Source: Calothrix sp. 336/3
GTDB taxonomy: Bacteria > Cyanobacteriota > Cyanobacteriia > Cyanobacteriales > Nostocaceae
DNA: 64,000 bases
Reading direction: 5' to 3'
NCBI RefSeq assembly: GCF_000734895.2
Contig: NZ_CP011382.1
Location: forward strand, 5,310,700-5,374,699
Under the pieces are notes generated by a model. It worked only from the letters and a program-made list of their open reading frames with translations. It did not search any database and was not told the origin of the DNA. Every line of letters starts with the position of its first letter. The stretch's first letter is position 1. Positions 55,954 through 64,000 of the stretch are shown piece by piece. A program made the position numbers and the translations under genes.

Positions 55954-56638
55954 TGGCAATATTGCCCCCAAAACAGACATCAACATCACTTCCAGGAGTG
56001 CGATCGCGGTTTTGGTATACCCCAGCGTAGTAAAATTCATTACCTTCAACTCGATAATTAATTGGCAGAGGTTTAGTACAAGCTGGGCAAAAAATAATTT
56101 CTGGTTCCGGTGCTTCTGGTAACAAGTGCGGTAAATTAACGTTCCAAAAACTACCCGCTTCCAAAGGACGCTGGAGTAAATCTACTATGATTTTCCCCGT
56201 CCACATCGCTGCACGTTGCCAGTCATATTCCCGTTTTCCCTGACGGTAGTGGGAGATAGCGATTCCAGGAATTCCATGCATTGCCGCTTCCCGAACAGCT
56301 GCCACCGTACCAGAAATATACGCATCCACACCCAAGTTACCACCAGCATTAATTCCCGATATTACCCACTGAATTTCCTGGCTAATGTGGGCGATCGCAA
56401 TCCTCACACAATCAGCTGGAGTCCCCGCGATCGCATAGGCAAATTCCGAACGACGAGAGACTGATATTGGGCTAATTGTCGTCACCTGATGTCCACACCC
56501 CGATTGATGTTCCTGAGGTGCAGCAATAATTATTTTCAGAGAATCATCCTTACTGAGCGCAGTCGAAGTAATAGCCTTTTCTAAGGCTTGAATTCCCGGA
56601 GCATCTATCCCATCATCGTTAGTCAGAATCAGTGTCAT
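55934..56638 (-). CDS. surE: 5'/3'-nucleotidase SurE
   Basis: A 234-residue nucleotidase starting MTLILTNDDGIDAPGIQAL, where the Asp pair binds metal. The family blocks AAPQEHQSGCGHQVT, GTPADCVRIAIAH, SGINAGGNLGVDAYISGTVAAVREA and GIPGIAIS are all present. It removes phosphate from 5'- and 3'-nucleotides. The final 20 bases overlap the small GIY-YIG-like gene on the other strand. Confidence 0.95.
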   Translation of the reverse strand: MTLILTNDDGIDAPGIQALEKAITSTALSKDDSLKIIIAAPQEHQSGCGHQVTTISPISVSRRSEFAYAIAGTPADCVRIAIAHISQEIQWVISGINAGGNLGVDAYISGTVAAVREAAMHGIPGIAISHYRQGKREYDWQRAAMWTGKIIVDLLQRPLEAGSFWNVNLPHLLPEAPEPEIIFCPACTKPLPINYRVEGNEFYYAGVYQNRDRTPGSDVDVCFGGNIAITQLRV

Positions 56639-57054
56639 TGGATAACCGACATCAAATAATTATGTTTTCCAGTGCGACTTTATCAGTTTTCACTGAGATT
56701 TTCCGAATTTTCTCACACATCAAATTCTTTACAGGTTATTGCCAAAGTAAATCTACATAAAACTAAACCAATTAATTCTGAAAATGCCAAGAGCTATTTA
56801 TTATTCCAACAAAAAAGATTAATTTGCGATTCGTGTAATTAAAATCTATTTAAAATCAGTAAAATTACTGTAATTTTTGAGCATTAAAGCCTCAATATAA
56901 AGTGTTTTTGAATTATTACCAAAAGCTATAGACAAATTTCAATACAATGCTTAGATTGATGGGGAGTATGTCAGATTATCAAACTCACCATAAAATAGTC
57001 AGACTTCACATAAAAACACTTTTTCTCGATATCGAACAAACAAATAATATTCAA
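56639..57054. other. AT-rich intergenic stretch before the PEP-CTERM gene
   Basis: About 416 bases between surE and the chosen start at 57055. An open frame from 56947 runs into the PEP-CTERM protein but its first 36 residues lack exported-protein character. I see no other feature. The promoter is probably here. Confidence 0.5.
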
Positions 57055-57831
57055 ATGATAAAACAGTCTGTAAAACTTCTTTCCACTTCTGCCGTCATTG
57101 CTAGTACTATTGCTGTTAGTACATCTGCCTTTTCCCGTGCAGAAGCAGCCTCATTCACTTTTAATCTAGATTGTGTAATTTCTGGAACAGTTGGCGGTAA
57201 TACCTATTCGGGTGGTAATACCTGTGCTAAGGTTAATCAATCATTTGGAACAGTAACCATTAAAGATAGCACTACCAACAGTAAAACAGTTGATGTAATT
57301 GTTGATTTAGCAGGGAATAAAGTCCATAAAGTTTTGGATCTTTATTTGAATTACAACGACTCTAAATTTCAAGGTCCAGATTTTAATGTATCTGCTGGTT
57401 CTGGCTATAGCATTCAAAGTGATACAGTCAATGAGAATAAGCTGAAAGCTTCTGGTTATAAAGGTTCTTTAGATTTCAATATCAAACCCAAAGCTACAAC
57501 TTCCAGTAATGATGGTTTCAATGCAATTATCGCCTTAAAAGAGAGTTGTCAGTCCTTGTTCGATTTAAACGCATCTGACTTTAACTACAAAGATACCCTG
57601 AATCAGATTCTCGCAGCAGTCCATATAGGTAACTACGGTAATAATCCAGGAATCTCAGGTGGAAACTCGATTTGGGTAGGTTCCAGTTCCTATTATCAAG
57701 CTTCCATACCACCTAAGAAAGTTCCAGAACCTACGGCAATTGCATCCCTTGGCATATTTGCTGCGGGAGCTTGGAAAATGAAAAAGAAAAACCAGGAGAA
57801 AAAACAAGAAGATTTACTGGTTCTTTGTTAA
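57055..57831 (+). CDS. PEP-CTERM sorting-signal protein
   Basis: About 258 residues from the ATG at 57055, which begins MIKQSVKLLSTSAV and gives a signal peptide ending EAAS. The middle part is a beta-rich domain of low-complexity S, N, T, K and G. The C-terminus carries the sorting signal VPEPTAIASLGIFAAGAWKMKKK, a hydrophobic helix and a basic stop. The sorting signal is recognised by an exosortase and directs envelope attachment. A tail of about ten residues (QEDLLVLC) follows the basic cluster, longer than usual. No exosortase gene is in the window. Confidence 0.85.
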   Translation: MIKQSVKLLSTSAVIASTIAVSTSAFSRAEAASFTFNLDCVISGTVGGNTYSGGNTCAKVNQSFGTVTIKDSTTNSKTVDVIVDLAGNKVHKVLDLYLNYNDSKFQGPDFNVSAGSGYSIQSDTVNENKLKASGYKGSLDFNIKPKATTSSNDGFNAIIALKESCQSLFDLNASDFNYKDTLNQILAAVHIGNYGNNPGISGGNSIWVGSSSYYQASIPPKKVPEPTAIASLGIFAAGAWKMKKKNQEKKQEDLLVLC

Positions 57832-58565
57832 GCAAATACTTGAATTTCTCATTAATATATACAGGGGCTTTACCTTCATAGATAAACCAAGAGACGTTCC
57901 TATGGAGCGTCTCGGAAGTTATTTGGGGTGCAAGCTAATTCACGCACAATGCTTATATCAAAAATCCTATGTCAATTACTGCTTCTCGGTAAATACTGAC
58001 AGTGACAAGTTCGTAATGGAAAAATTATCAGTGTGATTGCGGAGGTTAGACGTATCTTTGCTCGAATATGATTTAACTGTTACGCAACTGGATGCAAGTC
58101 AACATAACCACTACGAAATAAGGGTTTTTATAGGTCTATCATTTTTATAAATGTGTGATTTACTCGTAAAAACCCTTAGGTTTTCTTTTTTTATATAGTA
58201 TTTAAATTATCATAAATAGATAAACTAAACCATACTTGTATAAGTAATAAATACCTCCGTACTATTCCCTAGAATTTATCAAAATATTGCCATTGCAATT
58301 ATTTAGCCCGTCAGCTTTATTTTGATGGGTATCGAGATTGTGCTGGCATTTTATCCCGCGTGAGCTAGTGCGAGCAAAGGAAATTGACTATTCTTACAGG
58401 CTGCTAACACCAGATTTGAGTCTTGTATCCTAGCCCAAATATGAGTTTTACTGTCAGTACGTTAACTGGTTACGGAAATTCCCCCCTCAAGCAGCACCCA
58501 TGACAAGAAGGAACGATACTAAAATTAAAAATTGTGAAATTAGTAACTAGCGATTTGAGGATAAC
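57832..58565. other. Intergenic stretch with two hairpins
   Basis: A 734-base gap. A 10-base-pair hairpin (GAGACGTTCC/GGAGCGTCTC, one G-U pair) lies at 57891-57913, and a plus-strand terminator at 58169-58192. Between them is AT-rich sequence without a gene. The terminator is about 340 bases past the PEP-CTERM stop, so it may belong to a small RNA. Confidence 0.5.
58169..58192 (+). terminator. Intrinsic terminator with CTTA loop
   Basis: AAAACC (58169-58174) pairs with GGTTTT (58179-58184), then C and a run of seven T residues. No gene ends close by; the nearest upstream stop is at 57831. Confidence 0.65.
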
Positions 58566-58823
58566 ATGGCTGCAACAGTAGAAATCTATACTTGGAGTAC
58601 TTGCCCTTTTTGTATTCGCGCTAAAGGTTTACTGAAGAAGAAAGGTGTGGACTTTACGGAATATTGTATTGATGGTGACGAGGTGGCTCGTGGCAAGATG
58701 GCAGAAAGAGCCAACGGCAAACGTTCCTTGCCACAAATTTTCATCAACGATCGCCACATTGGTGGTTGTGATGATATCCACGCTTTAGATGCTCAAGGCA
58801 AGTTAGATGGGTTATTAGCTTGA
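58566..58823 (+). CDS. grxC: Glutaredoxin 3
   Basis: An 85-residue thiol-disulfide oxidoreductase with active site CPFC (Cys13, Cys16) in TWSTCPFCIRAKGLL. The glutathione-binding RSLPQIFINDRHIGGCDDI has the cis-proline (SLPQIF) and the GG pair. It reduces disulfides at the expense of glutathione. The glutathione synthase gene follows on the same strand, which fits a shared transcript. Confidence 0.95.
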   Translation: MAATVEIYTWSTCPFCIRAKGLLKKKGVDFTEYCIDGDEVARGKMAERANGKRSLPQIFINDRHIGGCDDIHALDAQGKLDGLLA

Positions 58824-58941
58824 CAAAGGGGAAAAAGGGAAAAATTCACAGATGAGATGAATTCCCCATCCCAAATCTTCATTCTGTCCCACAGAGGCGG
58901 GATAATTTAACTTGGCAAACCCTGGCATTGAGGCGAAAAGT

Positions 58942-59910
58942 GTGAAACTGGCTTTTATTATTGATCCCATCCAGACTCTCGATCCCTGTCACGATAGCAG
59001 TGTGGCATTGATGGAAGCATCTGTAGGGCTAGGACATCAAGTTTGGGTGACGCAGGCAAATCTCCTGAGTGTCGTGGATGGTAAAGCTTGGGCAATTTTA
59101 CAACAGGTGGAAATCATTCCTGTGGAGCTAGAGCAGGGAAAATGGGTGGCAGCTAATCCTTGGTATCGTCTAGGCGATCGCACTTTTACTTGCCTAGAAA
59201 CTATGGATGTAGTATTAATGCGGACAGACCCCCCTGTAAATGACCCCTACCTTTTCGCTACCTATATCCTGGACTACATTGACCAAAGCAAAACCCTAGT
59301 TGTTAATAATCCTAGGGGTATCCGAGCTGCTAATGAGAAAATGTATGCCCTGCAATTTACCAAGGTAATACCAGAAACCATTGTCAGTACCGATAAACAG
59401 GTGATTCGGCAATTTGTGGAAGCCAAGGGGGCAGCTATTTTAAAACCCCTGGGTAACAAAGCAGGAGAAGGAATTTTATTTTTACAAGCTGGCGATCGCA
59501 ATTTTAATTCCATTGTCGAACTCAGTACCCAACAAGGAAGGGTACCTGTTATGGTACAAATGTATTTAGAGTCTGCAAAGGAGGGAGACAAAAGGATAAT
59601 TCTTCTCCACGGTGAACCTATTGGTGCAGTGAATCGACTGTCTGCCAGTGGAGAATTCCGCAATAACATGGCGGCAGGTGGTACTGTTGCTCACACAGAA
59701 ATCACCCCTAGGGAGCTAGAAATTTGTCAAGAATTGGCGGATACTTTGCGTCGAGATGGTTTAATCTTTGTCGGAATTGATGTGATCGGCGGTTACTTAA
59801 CAGAAGTTAATGTGACCAGTCCCACTGGTATCCGAGAAATCGATCGCTTAAGTGGAACTCGTCTGGGTCGCCAGGTAATTCAGTGGCTGGAACGCGCCAA
59901 AAAATCCTAG
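58942..59910 (+). CDS. gshB: Glutathione synthase
   Basis: About 322 residues from the GTG at 58942, chosen because the family begins MKLAFIIDPI and a GAGG lies 8 bases before. A TTG at 58912 is the alternative. The ATP-grasp fold shows LMEASVGLGHQV, NNPRGIRAANEKMYALQF, AAILKPLGNKAGEGILFL and GIDVIGGYLTEVNVTSPTGIREI. It joins glycine to gamma-glutamylcysteine, using ATP. grxC is 118 bases upstream and the MBL-fold gene starts 29 bases downstream. Confidence 0.95.
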   Translation: MKLAFIIDPIQTLDPCHDSSVALMEASVGLGHQVWVTQANLLSVVDGKAWAILQQVEIIPVELEQGKWVAANPWYRLGDRTFTCLETMDVVLMRTDPPVNDPYLFATYILDYIDQSKTLVVNNPRGIRAANEKMYALQFTKVIPETIVSTDKQVIRQFVEAKGAAILKPLGNKAGEGILFLQAGDRNFNSIVELSTQQGRVPVMVQMYLESAKEGDKRIILLHGEPIGAVNRLSASGEFRNNMAAGGTVAHTEITPRELEICQELADTLRRDGLIFVGIDVIGGYLTEVNVTSPTGIREIDRLSGTRLGRQVIQWLERAKKS

Positions 59911-59939
59911 TTCTTCGTGCTTTTGTAGTGGCTTAATAT

Positions 59940-60740
59940 ATGAAAATTACTCGCATTGATTTAAATAGCTGGCTGCTGCAAATAGCCAACCAAACTATCC
60001 TTGTTGACCCCTGGTTAGTTGATCCCCTGGTATTTTACGGGCAACCCTGGCTGTTTACGGCGTATCATAATACACCTGTTGCCTACACTCCAGCAAGCTT
60101 ACCCCAAGTAGACTTAATTCTCATATCTCAAGGGCTAGATGACCATTGCCATAAACCCACCCTAGAGCAACTAGATCGGAATATACCTGTGGTGGCATCT
60201 CCAACGGCGACATCTACTGTGAAAAGTTTAGGTTATAAGACTATTGTCTCCTTGGCTCCTTGGCAAAGTTATACTCTGGGTAACAAAGTAGAAATTACCG
60301 CAGTTCCAGGTGCAGAGGTTCAACCTGGTCAAATGGAAAATGGTTATGTTGTAGAAGATAGGGAAAAACAGACCAAGCTCTACTACGAACCCCACCTTTT
60401 CCGACCGGAATCAGGTATCGGAGAACGTTTTAGCCAAGTTGATGTGGCGATCGCCCCTGTAGTGGAACAGATTTTCCCCCTCTTGGGACAGGTAATCATG
60501 GGAGCAAAGGAGGCAATGAAATTAATCGAGACTCTCAATCCCCGCTTTATCTTACCCAACGCCCAGGGAGATATCCGTGCTAGTGGAATTCTACCGAAAT
60601 TTATTCGTACCGTTGGTAGCGTTGAGGAATTTCGTCAGCAATTAATCGCTTCTGGTATGAAAACAGAGCTAATCACCCCTGAGCCAGGGGAGACAGTCAA
60701 TATAGAATTAACTTCTTTCAGTACTACAGAGCGCTGCTGA
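59940..60740 (+). CDS. MBL-fold metallo-hydrolase-like protein
   Basis: A 266-residue protein with the metallo-beta-lactamase fold pattern: TRIDLNSWLLQIANQTILVDPWL at the start, then DLILISQGLDDHCHKPTLEQLD, and LVVASPTAT-like and ALTAVPGAEV-like strands. In place of the usual HxHxDH metal motif the chain reads QGLDDH, so two metal-binding histidines are missing. The protein is therefore either metal-free or uses other residues. It may act in a pathway linked to glutathione, given that gshB ends 29 bases before it, but the substrate is unknown. Confidence 0.75.
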   Translation: MKITRIDLNSWLLQIANQTILVDPWLVDPLVFYGQPWLFTAYHNTPVAYTPASLPQVDLILISQGLDDHCHKPTLEQLDRNIPVVASPTATSTVKSLGYKTIVSLAPWQSYTLGNKVEITAVPGAEVQPGQMENGYVVEDREKQTKLYYEPHLFRPESGIGERFSQVDVAIAPVVEQIFPLLGQVIMGAKEAMKLIETLNPRFILPNAQGDIRASGILPKFIRTVGSVEEFRQQLIASGMKTELITPEPGETVNIELTSFSTTERC

Positions 60741-60824
60741 TAAGTACAAAAATCTAACACCAGAGTGAAAAGTTCTTCTTCTGGCTGATAATTGCAAACT
60801 TATCACCGAAAGTCTCCTCTGGAA

Positions 60825-62114
60825 TTAATTTTTCGGCTTTTGTCTGTCCCGTAAAAACCCTGGCAAATCAAGTATCGTTCTATCCTTCGGTTCTGGTGCT
60901 GGAGCCGGAGGATTCATCGTTGGTTGAGGAGGAGTCATCGGTCGCCTAGCTTGGGGCTGTACAACTCTAGAATTGGTAGTATTTTGCGGTGGCTGGGCTT
61001 GTAATTCACCAGTAAAGCCAGTGGCAATAACCGTAATTCTCACTTCCCCTTGCAGTCTGTCGTCAATTACCGCCCCAAAGATAATATTGGCGTTGGGATC
61101 AACCACTTCATAGATAGTTTCTGCTGCTGCGTTGACTTCATGGAGAGTAAAGTCACTACCACCAGTAATATTGAAGACAACACCCCTTGCCCCTTCAATA
61201 GAACATTCCAACAAAGGTGAAGAAATAGCTGCCATTGCAGCTTCCCGTGCCCGTGATTTGCCAGAACTGACACCGATACCCATCAATGCAGAACCTGCAT
61301 CTGCCATTACTGCTCGGACATCGGCAAAGTCAACGTTGACTAAACCGGGGATCGTGATGATATCCGAGATACCTTGCACACCTTGTCGCAAGACATCATC
61401 AGCGTAACGGAAGGCATCCTGCATAGGAGTTTGTTCAGGAATAACTTCCAGCAACTTGTTATTGGGAATAATAATCAGAGTATCAACTCGACTCTTGAGG
61501 GCTTCAATTCCTTGCTCAGCTTGACTGGCACGACGACGACCTTCAAAAACAAAGGGGCGGGTGACAACACCAACAGTAAGTGCTCCCATTTCCTTGGCGA
61601 CTTCTGCCACAATTGGTGCGGCTCCAGTACCTGTACCACCGCCCATACCAGCAGTAATAAAAACTAAATCAGCCCCTTCTAAGGCTGTAGCAATCTCATC
61701 CCGTGATTCTTCTGCTGCCTTGGTACCGATCGCGGGGTTGCCTCCTGCTCCCAGCCCCCTGGTGAGCTTCTGACCAATTTGTAAACGGCTAGGAGCTGCT
61801 GCTAAGGTCAAGGCTTGGGCATCAGTGTTAATTGTCCAGAATTCTACGCCGCTCACATCAGAGGCAATCATGCGGTTGACAGCGTTACCACCACCACCAC
61901 CAACACCAATGACTTTTATGTTGGCAACTCGACCGGGAACTATGTCACCAATGCGAGGATCGTCATGAGGAATTTTCTTAATATCGTTGTTTTGCCCAAA
62001 ATTTAGTCCGGAGTGGTTAAAAGGATTCGTAGAATTAACTGCTAGGGAAAATCCTGGCTGCCCCGAAGATTGGGAATTTTTATAGGTAAGCCCTTGGTTA
62101 TTATCAAGTGTCAT
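60825..62114 (-). CDS. ftsZ: Cell division protein FtsZ
   Basis: A 429-residue tubulin homologue that forms the division ring. The GTP-binding motif GMGGGTGTG is at 156-164. The N-terminal 55 residues form a Q/N/S-rich extension typical of filamentous cyanobacteria. The core runs from about 60 to 375, and the C-terminal tail is P-rich ([15 protein letters not shown]) before the partner-binding peptide DLPGFLRDR. The ftsQ gene lies upstream on the same strand, 1284 bases away. Confidence 0.98.
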   Translation of the reverse strand: MTLDNNQGLTYKNSQSSGQPGFSLAVNSTNPFNHSGLNFGQNNDIKKIPHDDPRIGDIVPGRVANIKVIGVGGGGGNAVNRMIASDVSGVEFWTINTDAQALTLAAAPSRLQIGQKLTRGLGAGGNPAIGTKAAEESRDEIATALEGADLVFITAGMGGGTGTGAAPIVAEVAKEMGALTVGVVTRPFVFEGRRRASQAEQGIEALKSRVDTLIIIPNNKLLEVIPEQTPMQDAFRYADDVLRQGVQGISDIITIPGLVNVDFADVRAVMADAGSALMGIGVSSGKSRAREAAMAAISSPLLECSIEGARGVVFNITGGSDFTLHEVNAAAETIYEVVDPNANIIFGAVIDDRLQGEVRITVIATGFTGELQAQPPQNTTNSRVVQPQARRPMTPPQPTMNPPAPAPEPKDRTILDLPGFLRDRQKPKN

Positions 62115-63398
62115 GGATTCACAAAGGTAGATAAACGACTTATAAAGGTGTTATTCACCTAGGAGTCAACTATAAGTTGAACGCCGCCATATTTTTAACG
62201 CTGCTGTTGTTTCTTATCCAGCCTACCTCTGGGGAGGAGAGAAGGAAAAGAGACTTCGCCATCAAGACTGAGAAGTGTTTTTAAGGATGCTGTGTCACGG
62301 GCTTTGAATCTCCCATTGCATCCCACACCCCAAGGCAACATATAGCTAATTCTAGAGAAGTATACCTATATTTACCTAAAATTGACCTGTATAACTTCCA
62401 GCAAACCTTCAGATAGTCTCTGTAATTTTCTGGTTTTGGCTCAGTAGATGCTTGGTGTTGCCAAAAACTTCCCATTTTTCCTGTCAGTAATTCATCTCGG
62501 TCATTAATTTTACAACTGTCAAGGTGATTTTTGTGTTTTTTTATGAATATGGATAACGATTTTATCCAATTTCTGTGGAAAACTAAGCAATCTTTTAGAT
62601 TAATGAAGCAATTGTTGTTACTGAGTTGCCAAACACAAATACGGTCTAAATATGCGTGATTACGTATACACGTACTTAGAAAAACTGTCTTTTGACACAC
62701 AAAAATTCCTATTCCTGGTATTACTTGTAAAGACGCGCGATCGCACGTCTTTCTAGCTTTAATCATAAAATGCTGAATGCTAGGTTTTTGATGTGATGGC
62801 AGGGAGCACAGAGCGATTCGCAAGTTTTATCCCTGTGATGATTAGTCAATTTCCTAATCTATCTGGCAATGGCGATAACTACGAAGGCTAGTAATAACTT
62901 TGAGTTATACCATGAGGCATTTGAGATTTTGTCAGAGGAGTGAGGAATATGGTTATACCGCCCATCTAGAGAAAATAGATAAAAATGCCTGACGGGGTAT
63001 GGATTTTATCCATCTATCCATCGCATTCGTGGAAAAAATAGCTTTTACTTGGGTTGATTCCTTTAGCGATGCTCTAGGAAGAGACACCTTCGGCGATACT
63101 CTAGGAAGAGCCACCTTTGGTGAACGCCATCACTAGATTTAGTTGATAGATGCTTTTTCACAAAGACATCATTACTTAAAATTGTCTAACATCTTGCACC
63201 CATACATCAGATGTTGCATTGCCAAGGAAAAAAATTTCTTCCTAGAGATATAATTCTCCAGTTACCCCCAAATGGGAAATCTGTAATTAAGGTAGCCCTG
63301 GTATTCTTTTCTGGAATATCAAAAATAACAGATATATTTATCAACTTCAAACCTTCTTCATGAGTATTATCTTTTTCAGAATCAGACTTACCCAGATT
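62115..63398. other. Long ftsQ-ftsZ intergenic region with repeats
   Basis: A 1284-base gap. At 62729-62752 a 24-base hairpin with a HIP1-like core sits on the same strand pair as the ftsZ leader. At 63066-63119 two 27-base tandem units (24 of 27 matching) appear. An open frame at 62281-62823 (minus) lacks protein character. The region likely contains the ftsZ promoters. Confidence 0.55.
63066..63119. repeat. 27-base tandem repeat, two units
   Basis: Units starting GCGATGCTCTAGGAAGAG and GCGATACTCTAGGAAGAG match at 24 of 27 positions and abut each other. It resembles cyanobacterial long tandem repeats and is not coding. Confidence 0.7.
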
Positions 63399-64000
63399 TC
63401 AAGGTTTTTCTGGTGGGATATCCTTAACTTTTTGGTTCATTTGTACTAAAGGAAAGTTAGGTTTTCTCAAGTCAATGTAGTCAATTTGTTGAGAATCTAA
63501 CTGTGAGTGTAAGTAGCGCATTTGAGTGAGTGTTTTGATTTGTTCTGGAATTTGTGAGCTAGGAGTGCCTAAATGTACGCTCCCTAATTCTGTTTTCAAG
63601 ATGAGATTATTGGAGTCTTGCCAATTAATTTCATTGACTTTTAGGGAGCTTTGGCTAATAGATTGGTAGAGTAATGCCCAGTAGAGGCGATATTGTTCTG
63701 GTAAGCCGATAACTTTCAGGCTAGGTAGTTTTGCAGATAACTTATCCGCAGTCATCTTATCTAGTGGCATCCATACACCCTTGGCATCAAGTAAACCTAC
63801 AGATGTTTTGTTCCTGTTGCTATTAGTAGATTTACCCCGAATTTTCACCCCGGTTGTGCGCTCGGCGATCGCCGTAGGCGGCTCTTTTGAGACCATCGCC
63901 ACTGGAATTCTTTCTTGTACCTGCACCAATAACCCTGGTGGGAATAGACGACGAGTTACCTGAGCTTGGACAATTATCGGTTGCTTTTGCAAAGTCTGAG
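63399..64000 (-). CDS. ftsQ: Cell division protein FtsQ, C-terminal part (cut by window edge)
   Basis: The 3' two-thirds of ftsQ; the frame is still open at base 64000, so the true start lies outside the window. The visible residues IIVQAQVTRRLFPPGLLVQVQERIPVAMV are the end of the POTRA domain and the start of the FtsQ beta domain. The C-terminal part reads GVWMPLDKMTADKLSAKLPSLKVIGL, which fits the family. FtsQ bridges cytoplasmic and periplasmic division proteins. Its order before ftsZ is the usual cyanobacterial arrangement. Confidence 0.88.
   Translation of the reverse strand, partial: QTLQKQPIIVQAQVTRRLFPPGLLVQVQERIPVAMVSKEPPTAIAERTTGVKIRGKSTNSNRNKTSVGLLDAKGVWMPLDKMTADKLSAKLPSLKVIGLPEQYRLYWALLYQSISQSSLKVNEINWQDSNNLILKTELGSVHLGTPSSQIPEQIKTLTQMRYLHSQLDSQQIDYIDLRKPNFPLVQMNQKVKDIPPEKP

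Noticed and set aside
62281-62823. A 180-residue minus-strand frame between ftsQ and ftsZ
   Set aside because: The residue mix (many C, H, N and K, no domain) is typical of a chance frame, and it contains a hairpin repeat.

Overview
The window is chromosomal DNA from a cyanobacterium, most likely a filamentous one of the Nostocales type. The evidence is many copies of the HIP1 octamer GCGATCGC inside genes and between them, a psb30 (ycf12) gene, FtsQ-FtsZ gene order, DUF760/DUF1517/DUF1830/DUF2555/DUF4112 proteins, an HpsJ-like protein, a PEP-CTERM protein, heptamer STRR repeats and small hairpin repeats. Assigning a genus would be guesswork. Most of the window is housekeeping sequence. I see no rRNA, tRNA, CRISPR array, intact insertion sequence or phage gene.

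Layout. 0-6 kb: a Psb35-like membrane protein, an orphan amino-acid binding protein, a secreted protein, coaBC, DUF2555, an esterase and an SbcD-like nuclease. 6-8.4 kb: a small accessory cassette (FAD monooxygenase plus lipocalin-like protein and a short inverted-repeat element) lying between two copies of the 3' end of the SbcD-like gene. 8.4-14.8 kb: an APC permease, DUF1517, a lipoprotein, a coiled-coil protein, DUF4112 and an alpha/beta hydrolase. 14.8-16.2 kb: a gene-poor stretch packed with inverted repeats, including a strong structured-RNA candidate at 15237-15360. 16.2-23.5 kb: small conserved genes, psb30, a 1260-residue hybrid histidine kinase and a PAS-LuxR regulator. 23.5-31 kb: PrxQ, a PhoD-like phosphatase, a Zur-type Fur regulator, purS-purQ and an MFS transporter. 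31.5-36.2 kb: DUF4331, TPR protein, HupE/UreJ-like membrane protein with an EF-hand, and an overlapping SDR.

36-52 kb: DUF1830 and small genes, an alpha/beta hydrolase, two M23 peptidases (39988 and 51103), FtsH, an FMN reductase, a BtuF-like protein, a TIGR04282 glycosyltransferase, an HpsJ-like protein, a GT2 glycosyltransferase, IspD, ScpB, DUF760 and an HtrA-type protease. 52-64 kb: a WD40 protein, secreted small proteins, a CNT nucleoside transporter, a GIY-YIG-like miniprotein converging on surE, a PEP-CTERM protein, grxC-gshB, an MBL-fold protein, ftsZ, and ftsQ cut by the window edge.

Functional groupings supported by spacing are purS-purQ, grxC-gshB with the MBL-fold gene, DUF1830 with its 83-residue partner, ftsQ-ftsZ, and the 31.5-36.2 kb cluster. 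No classical defence or mobile system is present. The best candidates for something undescribed are the DUF4331/TPR/HupE-EF-hand/SDR cluster, the structured RNA element near 15.3 kb, the orphan terminator near 37.8 kb, and the repeat-flanked monooxygenase cassette.
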